DNA of 64,000 nt from Mycolicibacterium hodleri (GTDB taxonomy: Bacteria; Actinomycetota; Actinomycetes; Mycobacteriales; Mycobacteriaceae), in the NCBI RefSeq assembly GCF_006439015.1, contig NZ_RCZG01000001.1, positions 372,001-436,000 of the forward strand. Direction: 5' to 3'. Of the stretch, positions 31,996-41,313 are shown piece by piece. The translations under genes and the position numbers were made by a program. A model generated the notes under the pieces. It was not told the origin of the DNA, made no database searches, and was given only the letters and a program-made list of their open reading frames with translations. Every line of letters starts with the position of its first letter. Position 1 is the first letter of the stretch.

Positions 31996-33182
31996 CCAGA
32001 CTTGCTCAGACGGCCGGGCTCACCGAGGTCCAAACCGAGATCGTCGCGACGGTGCGGCAATTCGTGGACAAGGATGTGATCCCGCACGCCCAGGAACTCG
32101 AGCACGCGGATGCCTACCCGCAGGCGATCGTCGACAAGATGTGCGACATGGGCCTGTTCGGGTTGATGATCCCCGAGCAGTACGGCGGGCTGGGGGAGTC
32201 GCTGCTGACGTACGCGCTGTGCGTAGAGGAGCTCGCACGCGGGTGGATGAGCGTGTCGGGTGTCATCAATACGCACTTCATCGTGGCGTACATGATTCGC
32301 CAGCACGGCACCGACGAGCAGAAGGAAAGGTTCCTGCCGCGGATGGCGACCGGTGAGGTGCGCGGCGCATTCTCGATGTCCGAGCCGGAGCTGGGCTCCG
32401 ACGTCGCGGCGATCCGCACCAGGGCCGTGCGCAACGACGACGGCTACGCCATCACGGGGCAGAAGATGTGGCTGACGAATGGCGGCAGCTCGACCCTGGT
32501 GGCTGCGTTGGTGAAAACCGATGAGGGAGCGGACAAGCCGCACCGCAATCTCACCTCATTCCTGATCGAGAAGCCGGCCGGCTTCGGCGAGGTGCTACCC
32601 GGTCTGACCATTCCGGGCAAGCTGGACAAGCTGGGTTACAAGGGGATCGACACCACCGAGTTGATCTTCGACGGCTACCAGGCCGCGGCGGCCGACGTGT
32701 TGGGCGAGGCCCCGGGGCAGGGCTTCTTCCAGATGATGGACGGCGTGGAGGTGGGCCGGGTCAACGTGTCCGCCCGCGCCTGCGGGGTGGGCATCCGGGC
32801 GTTCGAGCTCGCGATTCGTTATGCGCAACAACGCAGCACGTTCGGCAAGCCCATCGCCGAGCATCAGGCGATCGCCTTCCAGCTGGCGGAGATGGCGACC
32901 AAGGTCGAGGCCGCGCACTTGATGATGGTCAACGCGGCACGCCTGAAGGACTCGGGAGAGCGCAACGACGTCGCCGCGGGGATGGCGAAATACCTCGCCA
33001 GCGAATACTGCTCGGAAGTCACCGAACAGAGCTTCCGCATCCACGGCGGATACGGTTACTCGAAGGAGTACGAGATCGAGCGGCTGATGCGCGACGCTCC
33101 GTTCCTGCTGATCGGCGAGGGCACCAGCGAGATTCAGAAGACGATCATCAGCAAGAGCCTGTTGCGTGAGTACAAGCTCTGA
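31992..33182 (+). CDS. acyl-CoA dehydrogenase (FadE)
   Basis: A 396-residue complete dehydrogenase: FSMSEPELGSDVAAIRTRAV, GQKMWLTNGGSSTLV, RSTFGKPIAEHQAIAFQLAE, RIHGGYGYSKEYEIERLMRDAP, and LLIGEGTSEIQKT at the C terminus with the catalytic-type Glu. GTG 31992 overlaps the thiolase stop (GTGA). The GntR regulator gene overlaps its 3' end by 17 bp. Confidence 0.94.
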   Translation: MTRLAQTAGLTEVQTEIVATVRQFVDKDVIPHAQELEHADAYPQAIVDKMCDMGLFGLMIPEQYGGLGESLLTYALCVEELARGWMSVSGVINTHFIVAYMIRQHGTDEQKERFLPRMATGEVRGAFSMSEPELGSDVAAIRTRAVRNDDGYAITGQKMWLTNGGSSTLVAALVKTDEGADKPHRNLTSFLIEKPAGFGEVLPGLTIPGKLDKLGYKGIDTTELIFDGYQAAAADVLGEAPGQGFFQMMDGVEVGRVNVSARACGVGIRAFELAIRYAQQRSTFGKPIAEHQAIAFQLAEMATKVEAAHLMMVNAARLKDSGERNDVAAGMAKYLASEYCSEVTEQSFRIHGGYGYSKEYEIERLMRDAPFLLIGEGTSEIQKTIISKSLLREYKL

Positions 33183-33873
33183 TCCCGAGTTCGCGGCCCG
33201 ACCGCAGCTCTCCGACGACGTCGCCCGCTACGTGCGTAGGCGGATCTTCGACGGTACGTACCGCGCGGGGGAGTATCTGCGGCTCGATCAACTCGCGGTA
33301 GAACTCGGCATCAGCGTGACGCCCGTCCGCGAGGCCCTGCTGAACCTTGGCGCCGAGGGGCTTCTGGTGCAGCAGCCGCGGCGTGGTTTCATGGTGCTCG
33401 AGCTCACGGCGCAAGACATGGCCGACGTTGCGAACGTGCAGGCGTTCATCGGAGGAGAACTCGCCGCGCGTGCCGCGGAGAACATCACCGACGAGGAACT
33501 CTCGGCGCTCCGCGTCATCCAGGACGAACTCGAAGACGCTTACGGCGGAGGCGATCTCGAGCGCACCGTGCGGCTGAACCATGAATTCCACCGGCTGATC
33601 AACGTGGTCGCAGGGTCGCCGAAGCTGACCCAGTTCATGTCCGGTATCACGCGGTACGCGCCCGAGTCGGTCTTCCCGACGCTGTCGGGATGGCCGAAGC
33701 AGTCGACCACGGACCATCGCCGTGTCATCGCTGCGTTCGAACGTCGCGACCCCGGTCGGGCGCGGATGGCGATGGCCGAGCACTTCACCATCGGCGTGGC
33801 ACCGCTGACCGAGCATCTCGTCGAACGCGGGGTCATCGCAGCTGCCGACCCACCCGCCGAGAACGCCATTTGA
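33166..33873 (+). CDS. GntR-family (FCD/FadR-type) regulator
   Basis: A 235-residue protein with an N-terminal winged HTH (VARYVRRRIFDGTYRAGEYL, LDQLAVELGISVTPVREALLNLGAEGLL; ~18-75) and a C-terminal all-helical FCD ligand domain (LNHEFHRLINVVAGSPKL contains family-type polar/His residues). GTG 33166 lies inside the end of the fadE gene. As the last gene of the beta-oxidation operon it is the natural local repressor, responding to an acyl-CoA or organic acid. Confidence 0.92.
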   Translation: MSTSSDPEFAARPQLSDDVARYVRRRIFDGTYRAGEYLRLDQLAVELGISVTPVREALLNLGAEGLLVQQPRRGFMVLELTAQDMADVANVQAFIGGELAARAAENITDEELSALRVIQDELEDAYGGGDLERTVRLNHEFHRLINVVAGSPKLTQFMSGITRYAPESVFPTLSGWPKQSTTDHRRVIAAFERRDPGRARMAMAEHFTIGVAPLTEHLVERGVIAAADPPAENAI

Positions 33874-33999
33874 CAGACGTCAGAATTCATTGCCGTACGT
33901 CAAACCCGCTGCTAACGTCCCGGCGGTGGACCGACCGCACCATTCCACCGACAGGGAACTGCCCGCTGGCATCGAGCGCGCGCAAGGACTGGCGCCGAG

Positions 34000-34665
34000 A
34001 TGAGGTCGCAGACCGATCGTCGCCCGCCGCAGCGCAGCGACCATCGCCGCGAAGCCATCCTCGATGCGCTGGATCGCTGGCTGCAGGAGTCCAGCCTGGA
34101 TGCCATCAACATCGCCGAGATCTCCAAGCAGGCGGGCCTGACCCGCTCGGCGTTCTACTTCTACTTCGAGAACAAGGGTGCGGCCGTCGCGGCGCTGATG
34201 GAGCGCATCCTGGACGCCACGTTCGCCGTGAACGACGCCTTCACCGCGGCGTCCGATCCACCGCGGCAACGGATCTACTCCATGCTCGAGGGGTTCTTCT
34301 CGATGTGTGAGGAACATCGGCAGCTCATTAGGGCCGTGCTCGAGGCGCGCGGTTCGAATGCGATGGTCCGCGACATCTGGGACGACGCGCGCGAGTCGTT
34401 CGTGGAGTCGGTCGCCGCCATGATCCGTGCCGACCGGTCGGCGGGGCGGGCGCCGGACGGGTTGGACGCCGAGGTGCTGGCGTCGGTGCTCCTCGAGTTC
34501 AACGACCGGCTGTTGGAACGTCTCGCCCTCGGCGGATCCCTGAGCAGACAGCAGCTGATGGACGGCGCCGCGACCGTCTGGTTGAACTCGATCTTCGGCG
34601 CCTCCCCGCCGCCGGATCGATCCGAAGACCGCTGCGTTGGAGTGACCTCCGTCACTTCGCATTAG
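34000..34665 (+). CDS. TetR-family regulator (EthR-like N terminus)
   Basis: A 221-residue TetR protein; HTH at about 15-65 (RREAILDALDRWLQESSLDA, IAEISKQAGLTRSAFYFYFE), with a C-terminal ligand domain. The FYFYFENKGAAVAALMERI segment recalls EthR-type regulators. ATG 34000 is the first good in-frame start. It lies 59 bp upstream of the thiolase gene and probably controls it; the AGTGAC-N4-GTCACT dyad at 34641-34656 overlaps its 3' end, just before the thiolase promoter. Confidence 0.88.
   Translation: MRSQTDRRPPQRSDHRREAILDALDRWLQESSLDAINIAEISKQAGLTRSAFYFYFENKGAAVAALMERILDATFAVNDAFTAASDPPRQRIYSMLEGFFSMCEEHRQLIRAVLEARGSNAMVRDIWDDARESFVESVAAMIRADRSAGRAPDGLDAEVLASVLLEFNDRLLERLALGGSLSRQQLMDGAATVWLNSIFGASPPPDRSEDRCVGVTSVTSH
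34641..34656. promoter_or_regulatory. 16-bp inverted repeat upstream of thiolase
   Basis: AGTGAC-CTCC-GTCACT, perfect 6-bp arms, at the end of the TetR coding region and 69 bp before the thiolase start. A second weaker dyad (TTAC-N4-GTAA) lies at 34680-34691. Candidate operator for the upstream TetR; coding constraint could also produce it. Confidence 0.35.
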
Positions 34666-34724
34666 CGATACAATCTCTGTTACTTTTGTAAAGTCATCAA
34701 CGCCAAAGCCCAAGGTCGTGAGAT

Positions 34725-35900
34725 ATGCCAACACCCGTCATCGTCGGAGCCGTCCGGACCGCGATCGGTCGGTCCTTCAAGGGCACACTGGTCAACACGC
34801 CACCCGAGACGCTGATCACGACGGTTCTCCCCGAGGTCGTCCGCAGGTCCGGCATCGATCCGGCCGACATCGACGACATCATCTTCGCCGAATCGCACTA
34901 CGGCGGCGGTGACCTCGCCCGCTATGCGGCCGACGCGACGGGCCTGTCGCACGTGCCCGGCCAATCCGTCAACCGGCACTGCGCGGGCAGCCTCACTGCG
35001 ATTGGCAATGCGTCAGCGCAGATCGGCTCGGGAATGGAACGCGTGCTGATCGCCGGCGGCGTGCAGTCACTCTCGATGACGCCCCTGACGAACTGGCGCA
35101 TCCCCGGACCGGAGCTGAAGTTCGAGGAGCGGTGGATGCCGCCCACTCACGTCGAAACGCCGGACGCGCCCGCCAAGGACATGTCGATCACGGTCGGGTG
35201 GAACACCGCTCAGGCCATGGGCATCACCCGTGAGGAGATGGACGCGTGGGCGGCCCGCTCGCATCAGCGCGCCATCGCCGCCATGGATGCAGGCAAGTTC
35301 CTCGCCGAGATCATCCCGCTGAAGATCGAGATGCCCGACGGTTCCGTGGTCGAGTTCAGCGTCGACGAGCATCCGCGACGCGACACCACCGCGGAGAAGC
35401 TCGCCGGGCTCAAGGTCCTGCACCCCGAGATCGAGGGCTTCTCGATCACGGCGGGCAACGCCAGTGGGACCAACGATGCGTGTGCTGCCGTCGCCGTGGT
35501 CGATCACGACTACGCCGCGGCCCACGGGCTGTCGGAGATGGCCACCGTGAAGGCATGGGGCGCCGCGGGCGTTCCGCCCCGCGACACCGGCCTCGGCGCG
35601 GTCAAGGTCATCGGCAAGGTGCTCGACCGCGCCGGCCTTAAGCCGTCGGACGTCGCACTCTGGGAGATCAACGAAGCGTTCGCATCGGTCCCCATCGCGG
35701 CCTGCAAGCAGTACGGGCTCGACGAGGAATTGGTGAACTTCTCGGGCAGCGGCTGCAGCCTCGGTCATCCGATTGCCGCGTCCGGCGCCCGGATGGTGAC
35801 GACGCTGATCTACGAACTTCAGCGTAGAGGTGGCGGTATCGGCGTGGCGGCGATGTGCGCCGGTGGCGGCCAGGGTGGCGCCGTCGTAGTGGAGGTCTGA
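34725..35900 (+). CDS. acetyl-CoA acetyltransferase (thiolase)
   Basis: A 391-residue thiolase with nucleophile Cys in SVNRHCAGSLTAIGN (~89), His in INEAFASVPIAA and GSGCSLGHPIAASG, and Cys in AAMCAGGGQGG. The catalytic set is complete. It is monocistronic by spacing, preceded by AAGG near the ATG. A second degradative thiolase within 4 kb suggests it serves a different substrate or regulator (the adjacent TetR). Confidence 0.94.
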   Translation: MPTPVIVGAVRTAIGRSFKGTLVNTPPETLITTVLPEVVRRSGIDPADIDDIIFAESHYGGGDLARYAADATGLSHVPGQSVNRHCAGSLTAIGNASAQIGSGMERVLIAGGVQSLSMTPLTNWRIPGPELKFEERWMPPTHVETPDAPAKDMSITVGWNTAQAMGITREEMDAWAARSHQRAIAAMDAGKFLAEIIPLKIEMPDGSVVEFSVDEHPRRDTTAEKLAGLKVLHPEIEGFSITAGNASGTNDACAAVAVVDHDYAAAHGLSEMATVKAWGAAGVPPRDTGLGAVKVIGKVLDRAGLKPSDVALWEINEAFASVPIAACKQYGLDEELVNFSGSGCSLGHPIAASGARMVTTLIYELQRRGGGIGVAAMCAGGGQGGAVVVEV

Positions 35901-35912
35901 GGACCACCGGCC

Positions 35913-36671
35913 TCAGCGGGTTCCGGCCTTGCGCCGCGGGGTGGTCGTCTTGCGGCGCGGCGCGGGAGCCGACTTCTCGTCGATCAACCGTTCGGCGTGG
36001 TCCAAGATGCAAGCGAGGCCGTAGTCGAAGTTGTTGTCGTCGGACACGCCGATCCGGTGGGCTTCGTCGGTCACCTGGGCCAGCAGCGGCGTCGTCTCGG
36101 GGTCGATGACCATGACCTCGGCGAAGTCGCCGGGTGCGTCCTCCGCCGATCGATTCTTGTCGGAGAGACGCCGCAGCACAACCGATCCGCGGACGTGAAC
36201 CGACATTGCGGAGTACGTGTTGAAGGCGTCCTCAGGGGACAGTCCGGCCTGGACCAAGTCCCCGATCGCCTTCTCGACGGCGGCGACGCCGACCTTTGCC
36301 GCCCGCGGACTGAGCGCCGAACGAATCAGGATGAGGTCGCACAGAATTGGATTGCCCAGGAACGTCTTTCGCATGATGCGGGCGTGATTGCCCAACGTCT
36401 CGCGCCAGTCCTTGGCTTCGACGTACGGGGTGGCGAACACATACTGCCTCAACGCGCGGTCGGTCATGGCATTGAGCAGATCGTCCTTCTTGCGGAAGTA
36501 CCAGTAGATGCTCGTCACGCCAACGCCCAGATGCTTGCCCAGCAACGGCATACTGAGGTTGTCGATCCCGACCGACTCGGCCAGTTCGAAAGCACCCTTG
36601 ATGATGTCGTCGGGGTTGATGGAGCCGCGCTCGCGTCGTTGACGCTTTTCGGCGGTCACTTGTTTGGCCAC
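35913..36671 (-). CDS. TetR-family regulator with basic C-terminal tail
   Basis: A 252-residue TetR protein. HTH about residues 20-68 (DDIIKGAFELAESVGIDNLS, LLGKHLGVGVTSIYWYFRKK). The final ~20 residues (APAPRRKTTTPRRKAGTR) form a Lys/Arg-rich unstructured tail that could add nonspecific DNA contacts. GTG 36671 has GGAGG about 8 nt upstream. It is divergent from the crotonase gene, with candidate operators between them. Confidence 0.9.
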   Translation of the reverse strand: MAKQVTAEKRQRRERGSINPDDIIKGAFELAESVGIDNLSMPLLGKHLGVGVTSIYWYFRKKDDLLNAMTDRALRQYVFATPYVEAKDWRETLGNHARIMRKTFLGNPILCDLILIRSALSPRAAKVGVAAVEKAIGDLVQAGLSPEDAFNTYSAMSVHVRGSVVLRRLSDKNRSAEDAPGDFAEVMVIDPETTPLLAQVTDEAHRIGVSDDNNFDYGLACILDHAERLIDEKSAPAPRRKTTTPRRKAGTR

Positions 36672-36873
36672 CTGGGCACCTCCAACGGATCACTCGGGCG
36701 GGTTGGGCGGAACGCAACCTGCCGGCAGCGCATCCCGCGCATCGACGACGGATGCGAGTCGACCTCGCGAACACTACCGTGGACCTTACCGGTAGGCATT
36801 CGATTGCGGTTCGCCGCGCCGGTGGGGACCCCTGGCGGGCAGCGCGTTTCCCCCGTCGGAGCCTATCGAAATG

Positions 36874-36884
36874 CCTATAGTAGG
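36874..36884. promoter_or_regulatory. palindrome in TetR/crotonase divergent region
   Basis: CCTA-TAG-TAGG with flanking GCCTAT at 36861-36866 and GTAGGC at 36895-36900 gives an extended imperfect dyad in the 265-bp region between the divergent TetR and crotonase genes. A TACCGGTA palindrome also lies at 36787-36794. Likely operator(s) of the TetR at 35913; inferred. Confidence 0.4.
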
Positions 36885-36936
36885 TTTCACCGGGTAGGCG
36901 GGTATCGATATCTTTGCAATGAGCAAGAGGGGCAAT

Positions 36937-37698
36937 GTGGCCGACGAAGTTCTGACCGAGCGCCAGGGGCGCACGCTGGTCATCACGATCAATCGACCGG
37001 AGGCGCGCAACGCCTTCAATCTGGCGGTCGCGCAGGGCCTCGCCGACGCGATGGACGAGCTGGATGACAGCCCTGAGCTGTCGGTGGCGATCGTGACCGG
37101 TGCCGGCGGAAACTTCTGCGCCGGAATGGATCTCAAGGCGTTCATGGCGGGCGAGGTTCCGTCGATCCCCGGACGGGGCATCGGTTTCACCGAGCGGCCA
37201 CCCCGCAAGCCGGTAATCGCAGCCGTCGAGGGCTACGCCCTCGCCGGCGGCACCGAGATCGTGCTGGCGACAGATCTGGTCGTCGCGTCGAAGGTCGCCA
37301 AGTTCGGCATTCCCGAGGTCAAGCGTGGCTTGGTGGCCGCGGGCGGCGGGTTGCTGCGACTTCCGCACCGGATTCCCTACCAGAAGGCCCTCGAACTGGC
37401 GCTGACCGGTGAGAGCTTCACCGCCGAACAGGCGGCCGGTTGGGGCTTCGTGAACGTCCTCACCGAACCGGGCGAAGCGCTCGCGGGCGCACTGGCTCTC
37501 GCCGAACGCATTTCGGCCAACGGCCCATTGGCGGTGGCGGTGACCAAGGAGGTCATCGTCAAGTCGGCCGGCTGGAGCGAGGCCGAGATGTGGAAGAAGC
37601 AGCAGGAACTGATTCTGCCGGTGTTCGCGTCGAAGGACGCGATGGAGGGTGCGACGGCTTTCGCGGAGAAGCGCGCGCCGAACTGGACTGGTTCCTGA
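36937..37698 (+). CDS. enoyl-CoA hydratase/isomerase (crotonase)
   Basis: A 253-residue crotonase. Oxyanion-hole segments are GAGGNFCAGMDLKAF (~57-71) and GYALAGGTEIVLATD (~101-115, containing a catalytic-type Glu); a second acidic position is in GIPEVKRGLVA. GTG 36937 with AGAGGGG just upstream is preferred over ATG 36919, which lacks a ribosome-binding site. Regulated by the divergent TetR, probably. It precedes the eroded amidohydrolase/FadE block. Confidence 0.92.
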   Translation: MADEVLTERQGRTLVITINRPEARNAFNLAVAQGLADAMDELDDSPELSVAIVTGAGGNFCAGMDLKAFMAGEVPSIPGRGIGFTERPPRKPVIAAVEGYALAGGTEIVLATDLVVASKVAKFGIPEVKRGLVAAGGGLLRLPHRIPYQKALELALTGESFTAEQAAGWGFVNVLTEPGEALAGALALAERISANGPLAVAVTKEVIVKSAGWSEAEMWKKQQELILPVFASKDAMEGATAFAEKRAPNWTGS

Positions 37699-37804
37699 CC
37701 TTCGCGCAACGGGCTCCGCCGTCGATCTTGGCGGCGAAGGCGGCACTACCTTCGTCGGGTCCGACTTCCCCTGAGGGCTTCACCCAACGCAAGGGAGCGA
37801 GGAG

Positions 37805-38296
37805 ATGGCGACGGCGAAGGAAGCGCGCGACTGGGCTCGACACGGTCTACGCGGTATCGGCGACTCGCTCTACACCCCCTTCTGTGGAACCGATGGCGAC
37901 GACATCGACTGGGAGGCCTACCGCACCTTCGTGCGCCACTGCGTTGGTGCTCTCAGCCACGAAATGCTCTGGTGTACGAGTGGGTTGGCGGAATTTTGGG
38001 CGCTGACGCTCGATGAGCGCAAGCGTTTGCTCGAGGTGGCGATCACCGAAGCGCGCGCGGTCAACCCCCATGTGGTGATTCAGTCGTGTACGTCGGCGAC
38101 GGCGGCGAAGGACTGGCCGCACGGTGAGGGCCTCGCGGATCCCATCACGTTCACAGCCGACATTCCCCAGTTCCCGGAGTTTAGCGCAGGCGACACGCGG
38201 AAGGTCATGCGCGACAATGCCTTGCACCTTCTGGCCGATCACTACCGACCCCGGTTGACTCCACACCTGCCCGCGGGCGTGGCGGCCTCGGTCTAG
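37805..38296 (+). pseudogene. deletion chimera: DapA-family N terminus fused to amidohydrolase C terminus
   Basis: Codons 1-~102 match the start of a dihydrodipicolinate-synthase-family aldolase (GLRGIGDSLYTPFCGTDG, LWCTSGLAEFWALTLDERKR, VVIQSCTSATAAKD). From about 38110 the frame continues as the end of an amidohydrolase (DWPHGEGLADP, FSAGDTRKVMRDNALHLL). Neither fold is complete: the aldolase lacks most of its barrel including the Schiff-base Lys region, and the amidohydrolase keeps only its last Asp region. An in-frame deletion of probably 1.5-2 kb between neighbouring genes explains this. The 163-residue product is unlikely to be active. Confidence 0.8.
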
Positions 38297-38321
38297 ACAT
38301 GGGGGAGTGGAGGATGCCTAC

Positions 38322-39149
38322 GTGAACGCCATCGACTGCTTGGTCAACGTGCACTTCGGTGAGGCCGACGAGCAACCGGCCTTCATGACGAGGGTGCGGG
38401 AGGACTACTTCAAGGGCCCGAAGTCGGTGTTCGACCCCGTCGACCTCGGTGAACTGCTCGAGGAGATGGACGCACACGGTGTCACCAAGGCGATCCTGAT
38501 GGACAGCCTGGCCAAGCCGTCGGTGACGGCGCGCAAGTTCGTCGAGGCCAGACCCGACAGGTTCACCCTGGCGATGGGCGGGGTGAACCTACTGCGGCCG
38601 ATGCCGTCGCTGAGAGAGCTGACCGCGGTCGTGAAGGATCTGCCGGTTGCGTATACCGTTGTGGGGCCTAGCTTCTCGGGTTATGGGCAGTATCCGCCGA
38701 GCGACTCCGTCTACTACCCGCTATATACGAAGTGTGCCGAGATGGGTTTGGCGCTCTGCGTCAACACCGGTCTCCCCGGACCTCCCATACCCGGCGAAGT
38801 GCAGAACCCCATTCACCTCGACCGGGTGTGCGTGCGCTTTCCCGAGCTGAAGCTGTGCATGATCCACGGCGCCGATCCGTGGTGGGAGGTGGCAATACGG
38901 TTGCTGATGAAGTACGAGAATATGCGCCTGATGACGTCGGCCTGGTCGCCGAAACGCCTGCCGGACAGTCTTCTTCACTACATGCGTACCCGTGGGCCGA
39001 AGAAGGTGATCTTCGCGTCCGACTCTCCGGTCCTTCGGATGAGCCGCGTGGTGCCTGAGGCGCTCGCCCTGGATCTGCCGTCGGAGGCAAAGGAGAACTA
39101 TCTCCACAACAACGCCGAAGCGTTCTTCTTCGGCACGCACGAGGAGTGA
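38322..39149 (+). CDS. amidohydrolase-family protein
   Basis: A 275-residue metal-dependent hydrolase/decarboxylase of the amidohydrolase-2 group: VNAIDCLVNVHFG start, GGVNLLRPMPS, LCMIHGADPWWEV (His ligand region, ~180), FASDSPVLRMSR (catalytic Asp, ~228), NNAEAFFF end. The N-terminal HxH is replaced by VNVHFG, so metal binding may be altered. GTG 38322 is chosen over GTG 38307 because GGAGG lies 8 nt before it. It immediately precedes an acyl-CoA dehydrogenase, a common mycobacterial pairing in CoA-ester catabolism. Confidence 0.82.
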   Translation: MNAIDCLVNVHFGEADEQPAFMTRVREDYFKGPKSVFDPVDLGELLEEMDAHGVTKAILMDSLAKPSVTARKFVEARPDRFTLAMGGVNLLRPMPSLRELTAVVKDLPVAYTVVGPSFSGYGQYPPSDSVYYPLYTKCAEMGLALCVNTGLPGPPIPGEVQNPIHLDRVCVRFPELKLCMIHGADPWWEVAIRLLMKYENMRLMTSAWSPKRLPDSLLHYMRTRGPKKVIFASDSPVLRMSRVVPEALALDLPSEAKENYLHNNAEAFFFGTHEE

Positions 39150-39151
39150 AC

Positions 39152-40195
39152 ATGGACCGGTACGTATTGCGCAGAGAGGACTACAGCCTCTCCGAGGATC
39201 AGACCGACCTGCAGTCCGCCTACCAGAAGTTCTTCAGGACCAACTGTTCCATCGAAGTGGTCAGGGCAGCTGAGGCGAGCGGTTTCGACAAGAGTCTGTG
39301 GGAACGGTTGTGCGCCACGGGCGCAACGACGATGGGGCTACCGGAATCTGTCGGCGGTGACGGAGCCACCCTCGTCGATCTCGTTCTCGTCGCTGAGGAA
39401 CTGGGTCGTTCACTCGCGCCGGTGCCGTGGATCGACCACGTCTGCGCAGCCAGGGTGTTGGCGCGGCTCGGAGCTCTCGACGATGGCGGCCAGATCGTCA
39501 CCGGTGAGCAGATCGTCGGTATCGACGCCGCGATCGGCAGCCCGTCGGGTCCCCGGCTGATCGCGGCTGGGTCGATCGCCGACCACATCGTCGTGCGCGA
39601 CGGAGACGACGTCGTCCTGCTGACGTTCGACACCAGGCCTGCGCGCGTGGACAACATCGGGAAGTTGCCGATGGCATGGGTCGACCCCGCCAGCGCGGAC
39701 AGCCGCAGTGTACTCGGCAGCGGACCCACTGCCGTCGCGAGTTACCAACGTGCACTGGATGAATGGCGACTGCTCACCGCCGGCGCGTTGACCGGACTCG
39801 TCGAGGAGACGATGACGATCGCGGCTGAATTCGCCAAGAGCCGTTACACCCTCGGGGTGCCGATCTCGACGCTGCAAGGCATCTCGCATCCGCTGGCGAA
39901 CATGGCCATCACCGTGCAGGGCGGGCGGGCGCTGGCGAGGCGAGCCGCCTGGTACCTGGACAACGAGCCCGACGAGCGGCCCGAGTTGGGCCCCTCGGCA
40001 TTCGTGTTCATGGCCGAGGAAGCAGCCAAGGCTGCCACGATGGCGGTCCACGTCCAAGGCGGACTGGGAGTTTCGGCGGAGGCTGCGGCCACGGCGTACC
40101 TGGTCAGGGCCAGGGGGTGGCCGCTGGCAGGCGGTGACCCGGGCGCGACCGCGATCCAGGTCGCCCAGATCGTCGCCGCCCGCGAAGGCCGATAG
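39152..40195 (+). CDS. acyl-CoA dehydrogenase (small-subunit type)
   Basis: A 347-residue divergent FadE: N-terminal helical domain (LSEDQTDLQSAYQKFF), a GATTMGLPESVGG loop, beta domain with VDNIGKLPMAWVDPAS, and C-terminal QGISHPLANMAITVQGGRAL and HVQGGLGVSAEAAA. It is the partner type in heteromeric dehydrogenases. ATG 39152 has GAGGAG 5 nt upstream; GTG 39146 would overlap the previous gene. Its probable partner at 40204 is broken, so it may lack function. Confidence 0.85.
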   Translation: MDRYVLRREDYSLSEDQTDLQSAYQKFFRTNCSIEVVRAAEASGFDKSLWERLCATGATTMGLPESVGGDGATLVDLVLVAEELGRSLAPVPWIDHVCAARVLARLGALDDGGQIVTGEQIVGIDAAIGSPSGPRLIAAGSIADHIVVRDGDDVVLLTFDTRPARVDNIGKLPMAWVDPASADSRSVLGSGPTAVASYQRALDEWRLLTAGALTGLVEETMTIAAEFAKSRYTLGVPISTLQGISHPLANMAITVQGGRALARRAAWYLDNEPDERPELGPSAFVFMAEEAAKAATMAVHVQGGLGVSAEAAATAYLVRARGWPLAGGDPGATAIQVAQIVAAREGR

Positions 40196-40203
40196 GGGGC
40201 GTC

Positions 40204-41248
40204 GTGGACTTCTCCCGCATCGAACTGTGCGACGAGGACCAGGACTTCCTGGACGAGGCACGCGCGCTTCTGTCGAGCCAGGTCACCCACGACGTGCTGA
40301 CGCGCGATCGCGAGACGGGGGACAATTTCGACGAAGGCGTCCACCTCGCCCTCGGCGCCGCCGGATACCTCGCGGGTGAATGGAACTCGGAGGCCGAAGG
40401 CGGTTTCAACCGGTTGCGCACGCGGCTATGGAAACTGGAGAAGCGACGCCAACACGTACCGTGGGTGACCGCGGGGACGACGTCGATGATCGCCAAGTCA
40501 GTCGCCAAGTTCGCCACACCGGAGGTTCGGGACGAGGTGCTGCCCGGCGTCCTGAGCGGTCGCGTGCGGTTGTGGCTCGGCTACACCGAGCCCGACGGCG
40601 GCTCTGACATCGCGACGTGCAGGACCCGCGCGGTGCGCGACGGCGACTCCTGGGTGATCAACGGCTCGAAGATGTTCACCACCGGCGCCCACAACTGCCA
40701 GTACGTCTTCCTGATCACCAACACCGATCCCGATGCACTGAAACACGAGAGCCTCACCATGTTCCTGGTACCGCTGCACCTGCCGGGGATCGAGATCCAG
40801 GGCATCCGCACCGTCGACGGTGACCGCACCAACATCGTTAACTACGGCGACGTCCGCGTCGACGACAAGTACCGGCTGCGGACATCGTCGGCACGCCGGA
40901 TCCCAACGTTCACAGCCCGTCGACGACCGGTCGATCGCCTATCGCCTCGGGCGCAGCATCGCCCGCATGGAGGTGGCGATCAGCACACCGAACATCTACG
41001 GCCGGGTCGCGCTCGCTCAGGCGATGCGCGACGTGTCACCGGACCTGATGGACATCCTGGGAGCCGCCGCCGCGCTCCCAGTCGACGCCGATGGTCAGGT
41101 CGACGACGGTGCCGCCGAGTACGAGTACCGCTTCGCTCCACTGGTCGGCATCTATGGCGGGACGCTGGAGGTGTTTCGAAACATGATCGCGCAGTACATG
41201 CTCGGCCTCGGTAAGACACGTTACTCGTCGCCAAGGATGGCGTCGTAG
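40204..41248 (+). pseudogene. acyl-CoA dehydrogenase (large-subunit type) with deletion and frameshift
   Basis: GTG 40204 starts normally (VDFSRIELCDEDQDFLDEAR; WLGYTEPDGGSDIATCRTRA; GSKMFTTGAHNCQYVF) up to VRVDDKYRL near 40877. The next recognisable coding lies in a second frame (ADIVGTPDPNVHSPSTT, from 40878), and the C-terminal domain in a third frame (DRSIAYRLGRSIARMEVAIS to FAPLVGIYGGTLEVFRNM, ending TAG 41248). The segment normally between YRL and ADIV, including the start of the C-terminal helices, is missing. So one internal deletion plus a further one-base shift near 40920 have inactivated it. Confidence 0.85.
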
Positions 41249-41313
41249 TTCTTCCCGTCGTCACGCGCCCGGAGAACCGCGGCAGCGTTCAGGGAGCTCG
41301 AGAGGACCGTGGT
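41221..41313 (-). pseudogene. C-terminal remnant of a lost gene (crotonase-like?)
   Basis: About 30 codons ending in TAA at 41221-41223 read SLNAAAVLRARDDGKNYDAI and LGDE, which look like a real C terminus, possibly of an enoyl-CoA hydratase-like protein. They converge tail-to-tail with the broken fadE at 41248. Upstream of about 41313 the frame loses protein character and meets the TetR gene tail, as expected for a deletion junction. The family call is a guess from pattern. Confidence 0.35.
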
